Origin: Azospirillum sp.
GTDB taxonomy: Bacteria > Pseudomonadota > Alphaproteobacteria > CACIAM-22H2
Direction: 5' to 3'
Length of the DNA stretch: 49,772 nucleotides
Assembly: GCA_020249045.1 (NCBI GenBank)
Contig: JADCGK010000196.1
Location: 1-49,772, forward strand
Shown piece by piece: positions 14,309 to 24,197 of the stretch. The translations under genes were made by a program, and so were the position numbers. The stretch's first letter is position 1; every line of letters begins with the position of its first letter. The notes under the pieces were generated by a model. The model saw only the letters and a list, made by a program, of their open reading frames with translations, was not told where the DNA came from and ran no database searches.

Positions 14309-17300
14309 ATGGCTGTTCCCGCGCGCGCGCTGCTCGACGTCTCGCTCGACGACAAATACGCGGCCGAAACGGGCCGCGTCTATCTGACCGGCATGCAAGC
14401 GCTCGTCCGATTGGCCTTCATGCAGCGCCGGCGCGATCTGGCCGCCGGGCTCAACACCGCGGGCTTCATTTCGGGCTATCGCGGCTCGCCCTTGGCCGGG
14501 CTCGACATGGCGCTGTGGCGCGCGCGCCGGCACATGAAGGACCACCACATCCACTTCACGCCCGGCGTGAACGAGGATCTGGCCGCCGCCGCCGTGTGGG
14601 GCACGCAGCAGGTCAACATGTACGAAGGCGCCAACTACGACGGCGTCTTTTCGATGTGGTACGGCAAGGGGCCCGGCGTCGACCGCTGCGGGGACGTCTT
14701 CAAGCACGCCAACGCCGCGGGCACCTCCCCGCATGGCGGCGTGCTGGCGCTGGCCGGGGACGATCACGCGGCCGTTTCCTCGACGCTGCCCCATCAATCC
14801 GAACACGAGTTCGTGTCGGCGATGATGCCGGTGCTGAACCCCTCGGGCGTGCAGGAATTCCTGGATTTGGGCCTCTACGGCTGGGCGATGAGCCGCTATT
14901 CGGGCTGCTGGGTCGCCTTCAAATGCACGGGCGAAACCGCCGATTCCTCGGCGTCGGTCTCGGTCGATCCGCACCGGGTGAAGATCGTCCTGCCGACGGA
15001 TTTCGAGATGCCGCCGGGCGGTCTGCACATCCGCTGGCCCGACCCGTGGCTCGACCAGGAATACCGCTTGCAGCGTTACAAGGTCTACGCGGCCTTGGCC
15101 TTCGCGCGCGCCAACAAGATCGACAAGATCGTCGTCGACAGCCCCGCGCCGCGCTTCGGCATCGTGACGACGGGCAAATCCTATCTCGACGTGCGCCAAG
15201 CGCTCGACGATCTGGGCATCGACGACGCCCTCGCGGCCAGGATCGGCTTGCGGGTCTACAAGGTCGCCATGCCCTGGCCGCTGGAACGCGAGGGCGCGCG
15301 GGCCTTCGCCGAGGGGCTGGAGGAGGTGCTCGTCGTCGAGGAGAAGCGCGCGCTGATCGAAAACCAGCTCAAGGAGCAGCTCTACAACTGGCGCGCCGAC
15401 GTGCGCCCGCGCGTGATCGGCAAGTTCGACGAAGCGGGCAAATGGATCCTGCCCTCGGCCGGCGAATTGACGCCCGCGATGATCGCCAAGGTGATCGCCG
15501 AACGCCTGGCCCCCTTCTACACGTCCGATCGCATCAAGGAACGCGTCGCGTTCCTCGACGCCAAAGCCAAGGCGCCCGAAGGGCACGCGTTCAAGCGCAC
15601 GCCCTATTTCTGCTCCGGCTGTCCGCACAACACGTCGACCAAAGTGCCCGAAGGCAGCCGCGCGATGGCCGGCATCGGCTGCCATTTCATGTCGATCTGG
15701 ATGGATCGTTCGACCTCCACCTTCACGCATATGGGGGCCGAGGGCGCGCCGTGGATCGGCCAAGCGCCGTTCACCCAGACCAAGCACGTGTTCCAGAATC
15801 TCGGCGACGGCACGTTCTTCCACTCGGGCTCGCTCGCCATCCGCGCGGCGATCGCGGGCAAGGTCAACATGACCTACAAGCTGCTTTACAACGACGCGGT
15901 CGCGATGACCGGCGGCCAGCCGCACGACGGGCAATTGACGGTGCCGCAGATCACGCGCATGGCCCATGCCGAGGGCGTGTCGCGCATCGTCGTCACCACC
16001 GACGAGCCCGAGAAGTACGTCGCGGCCGATTTCGCGCCGGGCACCGCCGTGCGCCACCGCGACGAACTCGACGCCGTCCAGAAGGAATTGCGCGAAACGC
16101 CCGGCGTTTCCCTGCTGATCCACGACCAGACCTGCGCCGCGGAGAAGCGCCGCCGGCGCAAGCGCGGCACCTTCCCCGACCCGAACAAGCGCGTCTTCGT
16201 CAACGAGGCGGTTTGCGAAGGCTGCGGGGATTGCTCGACCCAATCCAACTGCCTGTCGGTCGTGCCGGTCGAAACCGAGTTCGGGCGCAAGCGCGCGATC
16301 GACCAATCCAGCTGCAACAAGGATTACTCCTGCGTCAAAGGCTTCTGCCCGTCCTTCGTCAACGTGATCGGCGGCAAGGTCCGCAAGCCGCGCAGCAAGG
16401 CGCTGGAAGGCGGCGCCGATCCCTTCGCCGTGCTGCCGGCACCCGCACTTCCCGCCTGCGCGGAGCCCTACGGCATCCTCATCACCGGGGTGGGCGGCAC
16501 GGGCGTGGTCACCATCGGCGCGTTGATCGGCATGGCCGCCCATCTGGAAGGCAAGGGCGTGTCGGTGCTCGACATGGCCGGCCTCGCGCAGAAGGGCGGC
16601 GCCGTCGTCTCGCATGTCCGCATTTCGGACGACCCCGAGGCGATCCACGCGGTCCGCATCGCGGCGGGCGAAGCCAAGCTGCTGCTCGGTTGCGATCTGG
16701 TCGTGGCGGCGGGCGCCGAAGCGTTGGACCGCGTGCGCATCGGCACGACGCGCGCGGTCGTCAACGCGCACGAAAGCCCGACCGGCGAATTCACCCGCAA
16801 CCCCGACCTCCAATTCCCGGGCTCGGAGTTGCGCGCGACCGTGTCGCGCGCGCTGGGCCAGGGATCGGTCGATTTCGTCGCAGCGAGCGAACTCGCCACC
16901 GCGCTGATGGGCGATTCGATCGCCACCAACCCCTTCATGCTCGGCTACGCATGGCAGAAGGGTCTGATCCCGCTGGGCCTCGACTCGCTGATGCGCGCGA
17001 TCGAACTCAACGACGTCGCGATCGAATCCAACAAGCGGGCCTTCAACTGGGGCCGCCTTGCGGCGGTCGACGAAGGCAAGGTCAAGGACGCGGCCGCCCC
17101 CACGCTGCCGCCCGCGCGGCCGATCGCCCGCGATCTCGACGGCATCCTCGCCGCGCGCATCGCCCATCTGACCGGCTATCAGAACGAAGCGCTCGCCCGG
17201 CGCTACGAAGCGCTGGTCCGCAAGGTCGAAGCGGCCGAGAAAGCCAAAACGCCGGGGCTTTCCGGCCTCGCCGAGACGGTCGCGCGCTATTACGCCAAGC

Positions 17301-17791
17301 TGCTCGCCTACAAGGACGAGTACGAGGTGGCGCGGCTTTACGCCGATCCCAAATTCCGCGCCGCCCTCGCCCGGCAATTCGAAGGCGATTACAGGATCGA
17401 GTTCAATCTTGCCCCGCCGCTGTTGAGCGAGACCGACGCGAACACGGGCCGGCCGCGCAAGCGGGTGTTCGGGCCTTGGATGATGGGCGTCTTCGGCGTG
17501 CTGGCGAAGTTCAAGTTCCTGCGCGGCACGGCCTTCGATCCGTTCGGGCGCACGGCCGAACGGCGCATGGAGCGCCGTTTGATCGCCGAATACGAGGCCA
17601 CGATCGCCGAGATCCTCGAACGCCTGTCCCCGGCGACGCATGCGGCCGCCGTGGGCCTGGCCGCGATCCCCGAGGAGATCCGCGGGTTCGGGCCGGTGAA
17701 GGAAGCGCACCTGGCCAAAGCCAAGGCGCACGAAGCCGCGCTGCGCGCGCGGCTGCGCGGCGAGGCGCCCGAAGCCCAAGCGGCGGAGTAG
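14309..17791 (+). CDS. indolepyruvate ferredoxin oxidoreductase, single-chain (IorA-IorB fusion type)
   Basis: A 1160-aa thiamine-diphosphate, 4Fe-4S enzyme that oxidatively decarboxylates aryl-2-oxo acids such as indolepyruvate to acyl-CoA with ferredoxin. The N-terminal pyrimidine-binding region is GFISGYRGSPLAGLD. The TPP-binding half contains YFCSGCPHNTSTKVPEGSRA and GIGCHFMSIWMD. An iron-sulfur segment begins with C636-x2-C639-x2-C642-x5-C648 and continues SCNKDYSCVKGFCPS. The C-terminal gamma-type domain starts ILITGVGGTGVVTIGALIG. ATG at 14309 is chosen because the upstream extension to 14192 is not family-like. It lies downstream of trpE(G), separated by a hairpin, and GTG of the DUF429 gene follows the stop. 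Confidence 0.95.
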   Translation: MAVPARALLDVSLDDKYAAETGRVYLTGMQALVRLAFMQRRRDLAAGLNTAGFISGYRGSPLAGLDMALWRARRHMKDHHIHFTPGVNEDLAAAAVWGTQQVNMYEGANYDGVFSMWYGKGPGVDRCGDVFKHANAAGTSPHGGVLALAGDDHAAVSSTLPHQSEHEFVSAMMPVLNPSGVQEFLDLGLYGWAMSRYSGCWVAFKCTGETADSSASVSVDPHRVKIVLPTDFEMPPGGLHIRWPDPWLDQEYRLQRYKVYAALAFARANKIDKIVVDSPAPRFGIVTTGKSYLDVRQALDDLGIDDALAARIGLRVYKVAMPWPLEREGARAFAEGLEEVLVVEEKRALIENQLKEQLYNWRADVRPRVIGKFDEAGKWILPSAGELTPAMIAKVIAERLAPFYTSDRIKERVAFLDAKAKAPEGHAFKRTPYFCSGCPHNTSTKVPEGSRAMAGIGCHFMSIWMDRSTSTFTHMGAEGAPWIGQAPFTQTKHVFQNLGDGTFFHSGSLAIRAAIAGKVNMTYKLLYNDAVAMTGGQPHDGQLTVPQITRMAHAEGVSRIVVTTDEPEKYVAADFAPGTAVRHRDELDAVQKELRETPGVSLLIHDQTCAAEKRRRRKRGTFPDPNKRVFVNEAVCEGCGDCSTQSNCLSVVPVETEFGRKRAIDQSSCNKDYSCVKGFCPSFVNVIGGKVRKPRSKALEGGADPFAVLPAPALPACAEPYGILITGVGGTGVVTIGALIGMAAHLEGKGVSVLDMAGLAQKGGAVVSHVRISDDPEAIHAVRIAAGEAKLLLGCDLVVAAGAEALDRVRIGTTRAVVNAHESPTGEFTRNPDLQFPGSELRATVSRALGQGSVDFVAASELATALMGDSIATNPFMLGYAWQKGLIPLGLDSLMRAIELNDVAIESNKRAFNWGRLAAVDEGKVKDAAAPTLPPARPIARDLDGILAARIAHLTGYQNEALARRYEALVRKVEAAEKAKTPGLSGLAETVARYYAKLLAYKDEYEVARLYADPKFRAALARQFEGDYRIEFNLAPPLLSETDANTGRPRKRVFGPWMMGVFGVLAKFKFLRGTAFDPFGRTAERRMERRLIAEYEATIAEILERLSPATHAAAVGLAAIPEEIRGFGPVKEAHLAKAKAHEAALRARLRGEAPEAQAAE

Positions 17792-17792
17792 C

Positions 17793-18497
17793 GTGTTCGT
17801 CGCCGGCGTGGACGGCTGCAAAGGCGGCTGGGTCGCCGTTTTCCGGCACGCGAAGACGCGCACCAGCTTCGTGCGTTTCGCCGAGACGCTGGCCGCGATC
17901 GTCGATGCACCCGAGCGCCCGCGCTGGATCGCGGTCGACATGCCGATGGGCTTCGCGGACATCGCCGAGCCCGGCGGCCGGGCCTGCGAACGTGCCGCAC
18001 GCCGGATCCTGGGCCCGGCGGGCCGCGCGTCGTGCGTGTTCTCGGCCCCGTCGCGTGGGGCGCTGGACGCGCAAGACTATCCCGGAGCGCTGGCGCGCAA
18101 CCGCGAAGGGCGAGGCGTCGGCCTGTCCAAGCAAGCCTTCAACCTGTTCCCGAAACTGCGCGAGGTGGACGCGCTGTTGCGCGCGCGGCCCGGGATCGGC
18201 GTTTTCGAATCGCATCCGGAAATCGTCTTCGCGCGGATGGCGGGGGCCCCGTTGCGGGCCGCGAAGAAAACGCCCGAGGGGCGCGCGGCGCGGCTGGCCT
18301 TGTTGGCGCAGGCCGGGTTCGACGATGCGGGCCACTGGTGCGGCCTGTTCGCGCGCAAAACGGTGGCGCCCGACGACGTGCTCGACGCGGCCGCGGTCTG
18401 CGCGACGGCCTTGCGCCGCGCGCGCGGGCTGGCCGAACCTTTGCCGGCCGCACCCCCGTGCGACCGTTACGGCATCGAAATGGCGATCTGGCGTTAG
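17793..18497 (+). CDS. DUF429 domain-containing protein
   Basis: A 234-aa protein with the DUF429 signature: VAGVDGCKGGWVAVF at the N-terminus (RNase H-like fold start), WIAVDMPMGFAD, SCVFSAPSRGAL, GVFESHPEIVFARMAG and DDVLDAAAVCATALR near the end. The conserved Asp/Glu residues suggest a nuclease-like active site, but no activity is established. It starts at GTG one base after the IOR stop codon, so it is probably co-transcribed, although no functional link is evident. It ends convergently with a 4-base overlap into gapR. Confidence 0.92.
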   Translation: MFVAGVDGCKGGWVAVFRHAKTRTSFVRFAETLAAIVDAPERPRWIAVDMPMGFADIAEPGGRACERAARRILGPAGRASCVFSAPSRGALDAQDYPGALARNREGRGVGLSKQAFNLFPKLREVDALLRARPGIGVFESHPEIVFARMAGAPLRAAKKTPEGRAARLALLAQAGFDDAGHWCGLFARKTVAPDDVLDAAAVCATALRRARGLAEPLPAAPPCDRYGIEMAIWR

Positions 18498-18745
18498 ATT
18501 TCGAGCGCTTGGCGGTAGAGGTCGAGCAGCTCGTCCTGCTCCTTGCGGTCGGGCTCTTCCATTTTGCGCAGCTTGATCACCTGGCGCATGATCTTGGTGT
18601 CGAAGCCGTTGCCCTTCGCTTCGGCGTAGACCTCGCGGATGTCCGCGGCGAGGTCGGCTTTTTCGGTCTCCAGCCGCTCGATGCGCTCCACGAAGGAACG
18701 CAGCTTCGCCGCCGCAATGCCGCCCGTATCGCCGCCGTCCGCCAT
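18494..18745 (-). CDS. gapR: GapR-family nucleoid-associated protein (DUF2312)
   Basis: An 83-aa protein nearly entirely matching the DUF2312/GapR family: LRSFVERIERLETEKADLAA, DIREVYAEAKGNGFDTKIMR, QVIKLRKMEEPDRKEQDELL. In Caulobacter, GapR binds overtwisted AT-rich DNA ahead of replication forks and RNA polymerase and stimulates topoisomerases. The N-terminal half is a long coiled-coil helix and the C-terminal part carries the basic DNA-clamping residues. A perfect DnaA box lies in its upstream region. The 3' end overlaps the convergent DUF429 gene by 4 bases. Confidence 0.95.
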   Translation of the reverse strand: MADGGDTGGIAAAKLRSFVERIERLETEKADLAADIREVYAEAKGNGFDTKIMRQVIKLRKMEEPDRKEQDELLDLYRQALEI

Positions 18746-18822
18746 GATGCACTCCGCCCGAAAGAACCGACCAGGGCAGCGGGTGTAGCGCCCCCTTCGG
18801 CCCCGCGCCAGCGCATTCGGGC

Positions 18823-18831
18823 TGTGGATAA
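18823..18831 (-). promoter_or_regulatory. perfect DnaA box upstream of gapR
   Basis: TTATCCACA on the minus strand, about 78 bases before the gapR start and just past the cobT stop codon. It is an exact match to the DnaA consensus in a short intergenic region. Confidence 0.5.
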
Positions 18832-18846
18832 CGAGGATATCGGGAG

Positions 18847-20718
18847 CTACGCGCGCCGCCGGCGAAAGCCGCCGGCGGCGGCTTCGGCGTCTTCCTCGAA
18901 CATTTCGGCCAGTTTCTCCATGACCGTGCCGCCGAGCTGTTCGGCGTCGACCAGGGTGACCGCGCGCTTGTAATAGCGCGTGACGTCGTGACCGATGCCG
19001 ATGGCGAGCAATTCCACCGGCGAGCGCGTCTCGATGTACTCGATCGCCTCGCGCAGATGGGTTTCGAGATAGTTCCCCGGATTGACCGACAGCGTGGAAT
19101 CGTCGACCGGCGCGCCGTCGGAGATGACCATCAGGATCTTGCGCTGCTCGGGGCGCGGCAGCAGGCGGTTATGCGCCCACAGCAGCGCTTCGCCGTCGAT
19201 GTTCTCCTTCAGCAAACCTTCGCGCAGCATCAGGCCCAGGGATTTGCGCGCGCGCCGCCACGGCGCATCGGCCCCCTTGTAGACGATGTGGCGGAGATCG
19301 TTGAGCCGGCCGGGATTGGCGGGCTTGCCCGCGGCGAGCCAGCGTTCGCGGCTTTGCCCGCCCTTCCAGGCGCGCGTGGTGAAGCCGAGGATTTCGACCT
19401 TCACGCCGCAGCGTTCGAGCGTGCGGGCGAGGATGTCGGCGGACATGGCCGCGACCGTGATCGGCCGGCCGCGCATCGAACCGGAATTGTCGATCAGAAG
19501 CGACACCACCGTGTCGCGGAACACGGTGTCGCGCTCGCGCTTGTAGGACAGCGGGAAGGCCGGATCGGCGACGACGCGCGCCAGGCGCGCGGCGTCGAGC
19601 ATGCCTTCCTCGAGATCGAACTCCCAAGCGCGGTTCTGATGGGCGAGCAGGCGGCGTTGCAGGCGGTTGGCGAGCTTGCCGATGACGCCTTGCAGGCTTT
19701 GCAGTTGCTGGTCGAGGTGGTTGCGCAGGCGCGAGAGTTCGTCCGCGTCGCACAATTGGTCGGCCTCGACGACCTCGTCGAATTCGGTCGAGAACGCCTT
19801 GTAGGCCTTCTCGTCGACGGAGTTGCGCAGGTCGTTCTGCGGACGCCAGCGCTTGCCGGGCCGCTCGGGCCCGTCCTCGCCCATCCCGTCGCTGTCCTCG
19901 CCTTCGCGTTCCTCGCCCTCGCCTTCGCCGCCGTCTTCCCCGGCCGCGTCGCGCGTTTCCGAACCCATCATCGCCTCGGCGGAGGATTGGTCGCCAGCAG
20001 CCTCCGCCTCGCCCGATTCTTGCGCGTCGTCCTGGCTTTCCTCGTCGTCGTTGGATTCGTCGGGCTCGGTCGCCTCGCCCTGTTCCTCGCCCAATTCGAG
20101 ATCCTGGATCAGCCGGCGCGCGGCGTCGGCGAAGGCGGTCTGGTCGTCCAGCGCCTTGGCGAGCTGCGAAAGATCGCCGCCCGCGCGCGCTTCGATCCAC
20201 GGGCGCCACAAATCGACCATGCGCTTGGCGCTTTCGGGCGGCGCCTGGCCGGTGAAGGTTTCGCGCGCCAGCAGTGCCACCGCGTCGACGATCGGCGCCT
20301 GCTCGCGGTCGGCGACGCGCGCGTAGCCCGCCTGGCGGCAGCGTTCGTCCAGCGCCGCGCCGAGATTCTTGGCGACGCCCTGCATGCGCTTGGCGCCCAG
20401 CGCCTCGCAGCGCGCCTGTTCGACAGCATCGTAGATCGCCCTGCCCAATTGGCCCGCGGGCGCGCGCTTCAAGTGGACCTTTTCGTCGTGGTGGCGGAGC
20501 TTGAGCGAAATCGCGTCCGCCTCGCCGCGCACGATGGCGACTTCGCCCGCCGGCAGGTCGCGGCCCGGTGCGGGCAGCCGCGCCTCGTTGCCGCGCAGCA
20601 GCGCGCCTTCGGGCGCGAAGGCCACCGACAATTCCGGCGCGCGCGCGATCGCGCGCATCGCCGATGCGGTCACTTGCCGGAACTGCTCGACCGGCCCGTC
20701 CTTGTCGCGCGGCGGCAT
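18847..20718 (-). CDS. cobT: cobaltochelatase subunit CobT
   Basis: With CobS and CobN it forms the ATP-dependent cobaltochelatase of aerobic cobalamin synthesis, inserting cobalt into hydrogenobyrinic acid a,c-diamide. The protein (about 623 aa) has the family plan: an N-terminal helical domain, a long acidic low-complexity segment (around 190-270, rich in E/D), and a C-terminal VWA-like domain with the MIDAS sequence DNSGSM in [19 protein letters not shown] at 20718 ([15 protein letters not shown]) is preferred over the open frame start at 20760, which overlaps cobS. It follows cobS by about 10 bases in one operon. Confidence 0.95.
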   Translation of the reverse strand: MPPRDKDGPVEQFRQVTASAMRAIARAPELSVAFAPEGALLRGNEARLPAPGRDLPAGEVAIVRGEADAISLKLRHHDEKVHLKRAPAGQLGRAIYDAVEQARCEALGAKRMQGVAKNLGAALDERCRQAGYARVADREQAPIVDAVALLARETFTGQAPPESAKRMVDLWRPWIEARAGGDLSQLAKALDDQTAFADAARRLIQDLELGEEQGEATEPDESNDDEESQDDAQESGEAEAAGDQSSAEAMMGSETRDAAGEDGGEGEGEEREGEDSDGMGEDGPERPGKRWRPQNDLRNSVDEKAYKAFSTEFDEVVEADQLCDADELSRLRNHLDQQLQSLQGVIGKLANRLQRRLLAHQNRAWEFDLEEGMLDAARLARVVADPAFPLSYKRERDTVFRDTVVSLLIDNSGSMRGRPITVAAMSADILARTLERCGVKVEILGFTTRAWKGGQSRERWLAAGKPANPGRLNDLRHIVYKGADAPWRRARKSLGLMLREGLLKENIDGEALLWAHNRLLPRPEQRKILMVISDGAPVDDSTLSVNPGNYLETHLREAIEYIETRSPVELLAIGIGHDVTRYYKRAVTLVDAEQLGGTVMEKLAEMFEEDAEAAAGGFRRRRA

Positions 20719-20728
20719 CGCGGGTCCG

Positions 20729-21739
20729 TCAACCCGCCTTGCGCACGGCCACGGCGGCACCGCCCGGCAATTCGGCGCCGAAGCAACGCTGGTAGTACTC
20801 GGCCACGGTCTGGCGCTCGACCTCGTCGCACTTGTTGAGGAAGGTCAGACGGAAGGCGAGGCCCACGTCGCCGAAGATCCGGGCGTTTTCGGCCCAGGTG
20901 ATGACGGTGCGCGGGCTCATCACGGTGGAGATGTCGCCGGCCATGAAGCCCGCGCGCGTGAGGTCGGCGAGCGCCACCATCGCGGCCACGATTTCGCGGC
21001 CTTCCTTGGTGTCGTAGTCCTTGGACTTGGCGATGACGATCTTCGTCTCCTCCTCGTGCGGGAGGTAATTGAGCGTCGTCACGACGTTCCAGCGGTCCAT
21101 CTGGCCTTGGTTGATCTGCTGCGTGCCGTGGTAGAGGCCGGTCGTATCGCCCAAGCCCACGGTGTTGGCCGTCGCGAACAGGCGGAAGGCCTTGTGCGGG
21201 CGGATCACGCGGTTCTGGTCGAGCAGCGTGAGCTTGCCGTCCACCTCCAGCACGCGCTGGATCACGAACATCACGTCGGCGCGGCCGGCGTCGTACTCGT
21301 CGAACACCAGCGCGCACGGATGCTGCAGCGCCCAGGGCAACAGGCCTTCGCGGAATTCGGTGACCTGCTTGCCGTCGCGCACGACGATCGCGTCGCGGCC
21401 GACCAGATCGATGCGGCTGATGTGGCTGTCCAGATTGATGCGGATGCAGGGCCAGTTGAGCCGTGCGGCGACCTGCTCGATATGCGTGGACTTGCCCGTG
21501 CCGTGATAGCCCTGGACCATCACGCGCCGGTTGAAGGCGAAGCCCGCGAGGATGGCCAGGGTCGTGTCGCGGTCGAACCGGTAGTTTTCGTCGAGGTCGG
21601 GAACGTGATCGGTCGGCGCGCTCGAGAACGCCGGCACCTCCATGTCGGAATCGATGCCGAAGGTCTGACGGACCTTGACCTTGATGTCGGGCATCTTGGC
21701 GTGGACGTCGGCGGACACGGGGGCGGGTGCGAGAACCAT
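20729..21739 (-). CDS. cobS: cobaltochelatase subunit CobS
   Basis: A 336-aa AAA+ ATPase of the cobaltochelatase. Walker A is GYHGTGKST (residues 77-85) and Walker B is CALVFDEYD. Sensor and arginine-finger regions follow ([15 protein letters not shown]). N-terminal residues 15-60 ([20 protein letters not shown]) are characteristic of CobS. It drives cobalt insertion together with CobT, encoded directly downstream. An upstream J-domain gene on the same strand is a common alphaproteobacterial neighbour. Confidence 0.97.
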   Translation of the reverse strand: MVLAPAPVSADVHAKMPDIKVKVRQTFGIDSDMEVPAFSSAPTDHVPDLDENYRFDRDTTLAILAGFAFNRRVMVQGYHGTGKSTHIEQVAARLNWPCIRINLDSHISRIDLVGRDAIVVRDGKQVTEFREGLLPWALQHPCALVFDEYDAGRADVMFVIQRVLEVDGKLTLLDQNRVIRPHKAFRLFATANTVGLGDTTGLYHGTQQINQGQMDRWNVVTTLNYLPHEEETKIVIAKSKDYDTKEGREIVAAMVALADLTRAGFMAGDISTVMSPRTVITWAENARIFGDVGLAFRLTFLNKCDEVERQTVAEYYQRCFGAELPGGAAVAVRKAG

Positions 21740-21830
21740 GATGGACGAAACTCCGGCACGAATGACGACCGGCCGACGGGCGATCCCGGGGCACGCATGG
21801 CGCGAAACCGTCCTTGGCCCGGGTCTCCGT

Positions 21831-22460
21831 TCAGAGACCGGCCGCCGGTTTCGCCCCCTGTGCCTTCAGAACCGTGTAGGCCTGATTTATGGATTTTAGA
21901 CGCTCTTCGGCGGCTTTGTCGCCCCCGTTCGCGTCCGGATGATGCCGTTTGACGAGTTCTTTGTATCGAGACTTTATCTCGGCGGGACTTGCGCTTAGGT
22001 CCAACCCCAAGACCGTCAAAGCTTCTTCGACCGCCGGCGTCGCGCGCTTGCGCGGGGGGGGATCGGCCGTCCGGCGTGCGCGTCCCGCCCCAAACCCGGG
22101 CACGTCGCCCGAGTCGAACCAGCGGCGCAAGGCTTCCTCCATCGCGGCCCGGTCCATGTTCTCGGTCCGCTTGGCCCCGCCCATGCCGAGCCCCAACGGC
22201 CACGTCGGCCGGCGACCGATCGTATCGGCGCGCTTTTCCCGCTCCAGCGTCGCGGCGTCGGCCCCTTTGTAGAAATCCCAGGCGGCATTGTATTCGCGGA
22301 CATGCTCGAGACAGAACCAGTAGTACTCCCCCAGCCGGTCCCGGCCCTTGGGGGCCCGATATTCGCCGTTCGCAGCACAGCCCGGCCGGTCGCACGCCCT
22401 TGGCGGGGCGTCCGGATCGATTTGGGGCCGGTCGTAAGGGCGGGCGCGGGTACGAGCCAT
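21831..22460 (-). CDS. J-domain (DnaJ-like) protein with N-terminal zinc-finger-like motif
   Basis: A 209-aa protein with a C-terminal J-domain (about 140-202: [20 protein letters not shown], then HPD at about 174-176). It should stimulate an Hsp70. The N-terminal half contains C23, C28, C50 and H53 around [17 protein letters not shown], a possible metal site, and no other known domain. It is about 90 bases upstream of cobS on the same strand. The client is unknown. This type is conserved next to cobST in alphaproteobacteria (from memory), and a role in chelatase assembly is conceivable but unproven. Confidence 0.9.
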   Translation of the reverse strand: MARTRARPYDRPQIDPDAPPRACDRPGCAANGEYRAPKGRDRLGEYYWFCLEHVREYNAAWDFYKGADAATLEREKRADTIGRRPTWPLGLGMGGAKRTENMDRAAMEEALRRWFDSGDVPGFGAGRARRTADPPPRKRATPAVEEALTVLGLDLSASPAEIKSRYKELVKRHHPDANGGDKAAEERLKSINQAYTVLKAQGAKPAAGL

Positions 22461-22554
22461 AAGACCGGCCAGTATGGGCTTTCGGAGGGCCCGCTCACAA
22501 GCCGAGCGGCGGATGAGCGGTAATTAAGTACGCAACTACCGGCAACCAGAAGAT

Positions 22555-22583
22555 TTATTGCGCGTTGGAACCGGAACTATATT
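22555..22583 (+). promoter_or_regulatory. probable sigma-70-type promoter
   Basis: TTATTG and TATATT separated by 17 bases, about 30 bases before the ATG of the gene at 22613, in a locally AT-rich stretch. Confidence 0.5.
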
Positions 22584-22612
22584 ACTCTCAGCGCTAGGTT
22601 TGGGACGTCCGC

Positions 22613-22999
22613 ATGGCAAGCGAATACCGACTGATCTTTTTTGACCAGAACGAGCTGTGCCGCGCGCTGATCGAATACAATCGCCAGCGCAAGACGCCGT
22701 TTCCGCCGGGCAACCTCAAAAAAATCGTCATCGACCGCGATTCGCTGAACGTGACGATCAATATCGACATGGACTCCGGTCAAACCACGACGGTCTCCTT
22801 CGATCCGTCGTCGGTCGCCGCGGCGATGATCGTCTATTGCAAGGAACGCAAGATCCCGCTGCCGTCCAAATCGGCGAAGGAAATGCGGATGGTCGCCGAC
22901 CGCCTGTGCTTCCTGATCCGGATCAAGGGCTCGCCGGCCGAAGCGGCGATCGCCGTCGAATACACAGGTAAGTTGGTCGCGAGCGAGGCGGCGGAGTAA
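22613..22999 (+). CDS. conserved hypothetical protein, 128 aa
   Basis: Not assignable to a functional family. The sequence begins MASEYRLIFFDQNELCRALIEYNRQRKTPF, with an internal repeat-like second block (SSVAAAMIVYCKERKIPLPSKSAKEMR) that echoes ELCRALIEYNRQRKTPFPPG. Both halves show a helix-turn pattern of hydrophobics followed by K-x-P. It is soluble with no signal peptide. A probable promoter lies just upstream. It is followed 10 bases later by the RlmI-like gene, so it is possibly an RNA-related partner (inference from context only). Confidence 0.8.
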   Translation: MASEYRLIFFDQNELCRALIEYNRQRKTPFPPGNLKKIVIDRDSLNVTINIDMDSGQTTTVSFDPSSVAAAMIVYCKERKIPLPSKSAKEMRMVADRLCFLIRIKGSPAEAAIAVEYTGKLVASEAAE

Positions 23000-23009
23000 G
23001 TTCGCGCCC

Positions 23010-24197
23010 ATGACCGATCTTCCCGTCGTCCGGCTGCAAACGCAGCGGCACAAGCGCGTGCGCCTGGGGCATCCTTGGGCGTTCTCCAACGAAGTCCAGA
23101 TGGACAACGCGGCCAAGGCGTTGCCGCGCGGGGCGGCGGTGCGCCTGGAAACCGCGCACGGCGAAGCGCTGGGCGTGGCGATGTTCAACGCGCATACGCT
23201 CATCGCCGCGCGCATGCTCGACCGCGACCCGGCGGCCAAGATCGACGCGGCCTGGATCGCCAAGCGCATCGCCCGCGCCAAGGCCCTGCGCGAACGGCTT
23301 TTTCCCGGCGGGCATTACCGTTTGATCCACGCCGAAGCCGACGGACTGCCCGGGTTGATCGTCGACCGCTACGGCGACGTCGCCGTCGTCCAACGCAATG
23401 CGGCGGGCATCGAGGCGATGGGCGAGGCGCTGTTCGACGCGCTCGCGCGCGAGATCGCGCCGAAGACGATCGTGCTGCGCGACGATTCGCACGCGCGCGC
23501 CCTGGAAGGCTTGCCCCAACGCCTCGAAATCCGCGGAGCCGCGCTCGAAGGACCGATCCCGGTCGCCGAGAACGGCGCCGCTTTCTTCGCCGATCCGCGC
23601 GAAGGCCAGAAGACCGGCTGGTTCTTCGACCAGCGCGACAACCGCGCGAACCTCGCGCGCCTTTGCCGCGGCCTGCGCGCGCTCGACGTCTATTGCTACG
23701 CGGGCGGGTTCGGGGTGCTGGCCGCGAAGACGGGCGCCGTTTCGGTCAAGCTCGTCGACCGTTCGCAAACCGCGCTCGATCTGGCCGCGCGCGCGGCCGA
23801 CGCCAACGGCGTTTCGGATCGTTGCGCGTTCGAACGCGCCGAAGCGTTCGATTTCCTCGACGCGCAGGCGCGCGCGGGCGCGGTGTGGGACGTCGTCTCC
23901 GCCGATCCGCCCGCCTTCGCCAAATCGCGCAAGGACGTGCCCGCCGCGCTCAAGGGCTACCGCAAGCTCGCGCGCGCGGCCGCCCAGGTCGTGGCGCCCG
24001 GGGGCATCCTGTTCGTGGCCTCGTGCTCGCACAACGTCGAACCGGCCGCCTTCGCGGAAGAAGTGGCGCGCGGGGTTTCGGAAGCCGGGCGCCCGGCGCG
24101 CATCCTCGGCGAGGGCCGCGCCGCGGCCGACCATCCGCTGCATCCGATGTTGCCCGAGAGCGCCTACCTCAAAGCGCTGATCCTCGCGCTCGATTGA
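23010..24197 (+). CDS. RlmI-like 23S rRNA m5C methyltransferase
   Basis: A 395-aa class I SAM-dependent rRNA methyltransferase. It has an N-terminal PUA domain (about 1-80, HKRVRLGHPWAFSNEV), an RlmI-type linker (HYRLIHAEADGLPGLIVDRY) and a C-terminal Rossmann domain with motif I LDVYCYAGGFGVLAAKTGA and motif IV ADPPAFAKS, then VASCSHNVEPAAF carrying the likely catalytic Cys. Length matches RlmI (about 396). It is probably co-transcribed with the 128-aa gene upstream. The last 29 bases overlap the convergent DUF547 gene. Confidence 0.92.
   Translation: MTDLPVVRLQTQRHKRVRLGHPWAFSNEVQMDNAAKALPRGAAVRLETAHGEALGVAMFNAHTLIAARMLDRDPAAKIDAAWIAKRIARAKALRERLFPGGHYRLIHAEADGLPGLIVDRYGDVAVVQRNAAGIEAMGEALFDALAREIAPKTIVLRDDSHARALEGLPQRLEIRGAALEGPIPVAENGAAFFADPREGQKTGWFFDQRDNRANLARLCRGLRALDVYCYAGGFGVLAAKTGAVSVKLVDRSQTALDLAARAADANGVSDRCAFERAEAFDFLDAQARAGAVWDVVSADPPAFAKSRKDVPAALKGYRKLARAAAQVVAPGGILFVASCSHNVEPAAFAEEVARGVSEAGRPARILGEGRAAADHPLHPMLPESAYLKALILALD

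Noticed and set aside
11744-17962. Minus-strand open frame of 2072 codons
   Set aside because: Antisense to trpE(G) and the IOR gene. Long antisense frames are expected at this GC content, and the translation is Arg/Gly/His-rich without domains.
13870-18576. Plus-strand open frame of 1568 codons
   Set aside because: Shifted-frame shadow of trpE(G), IOR and DUF429, with low-complexity Arg-rich translation.
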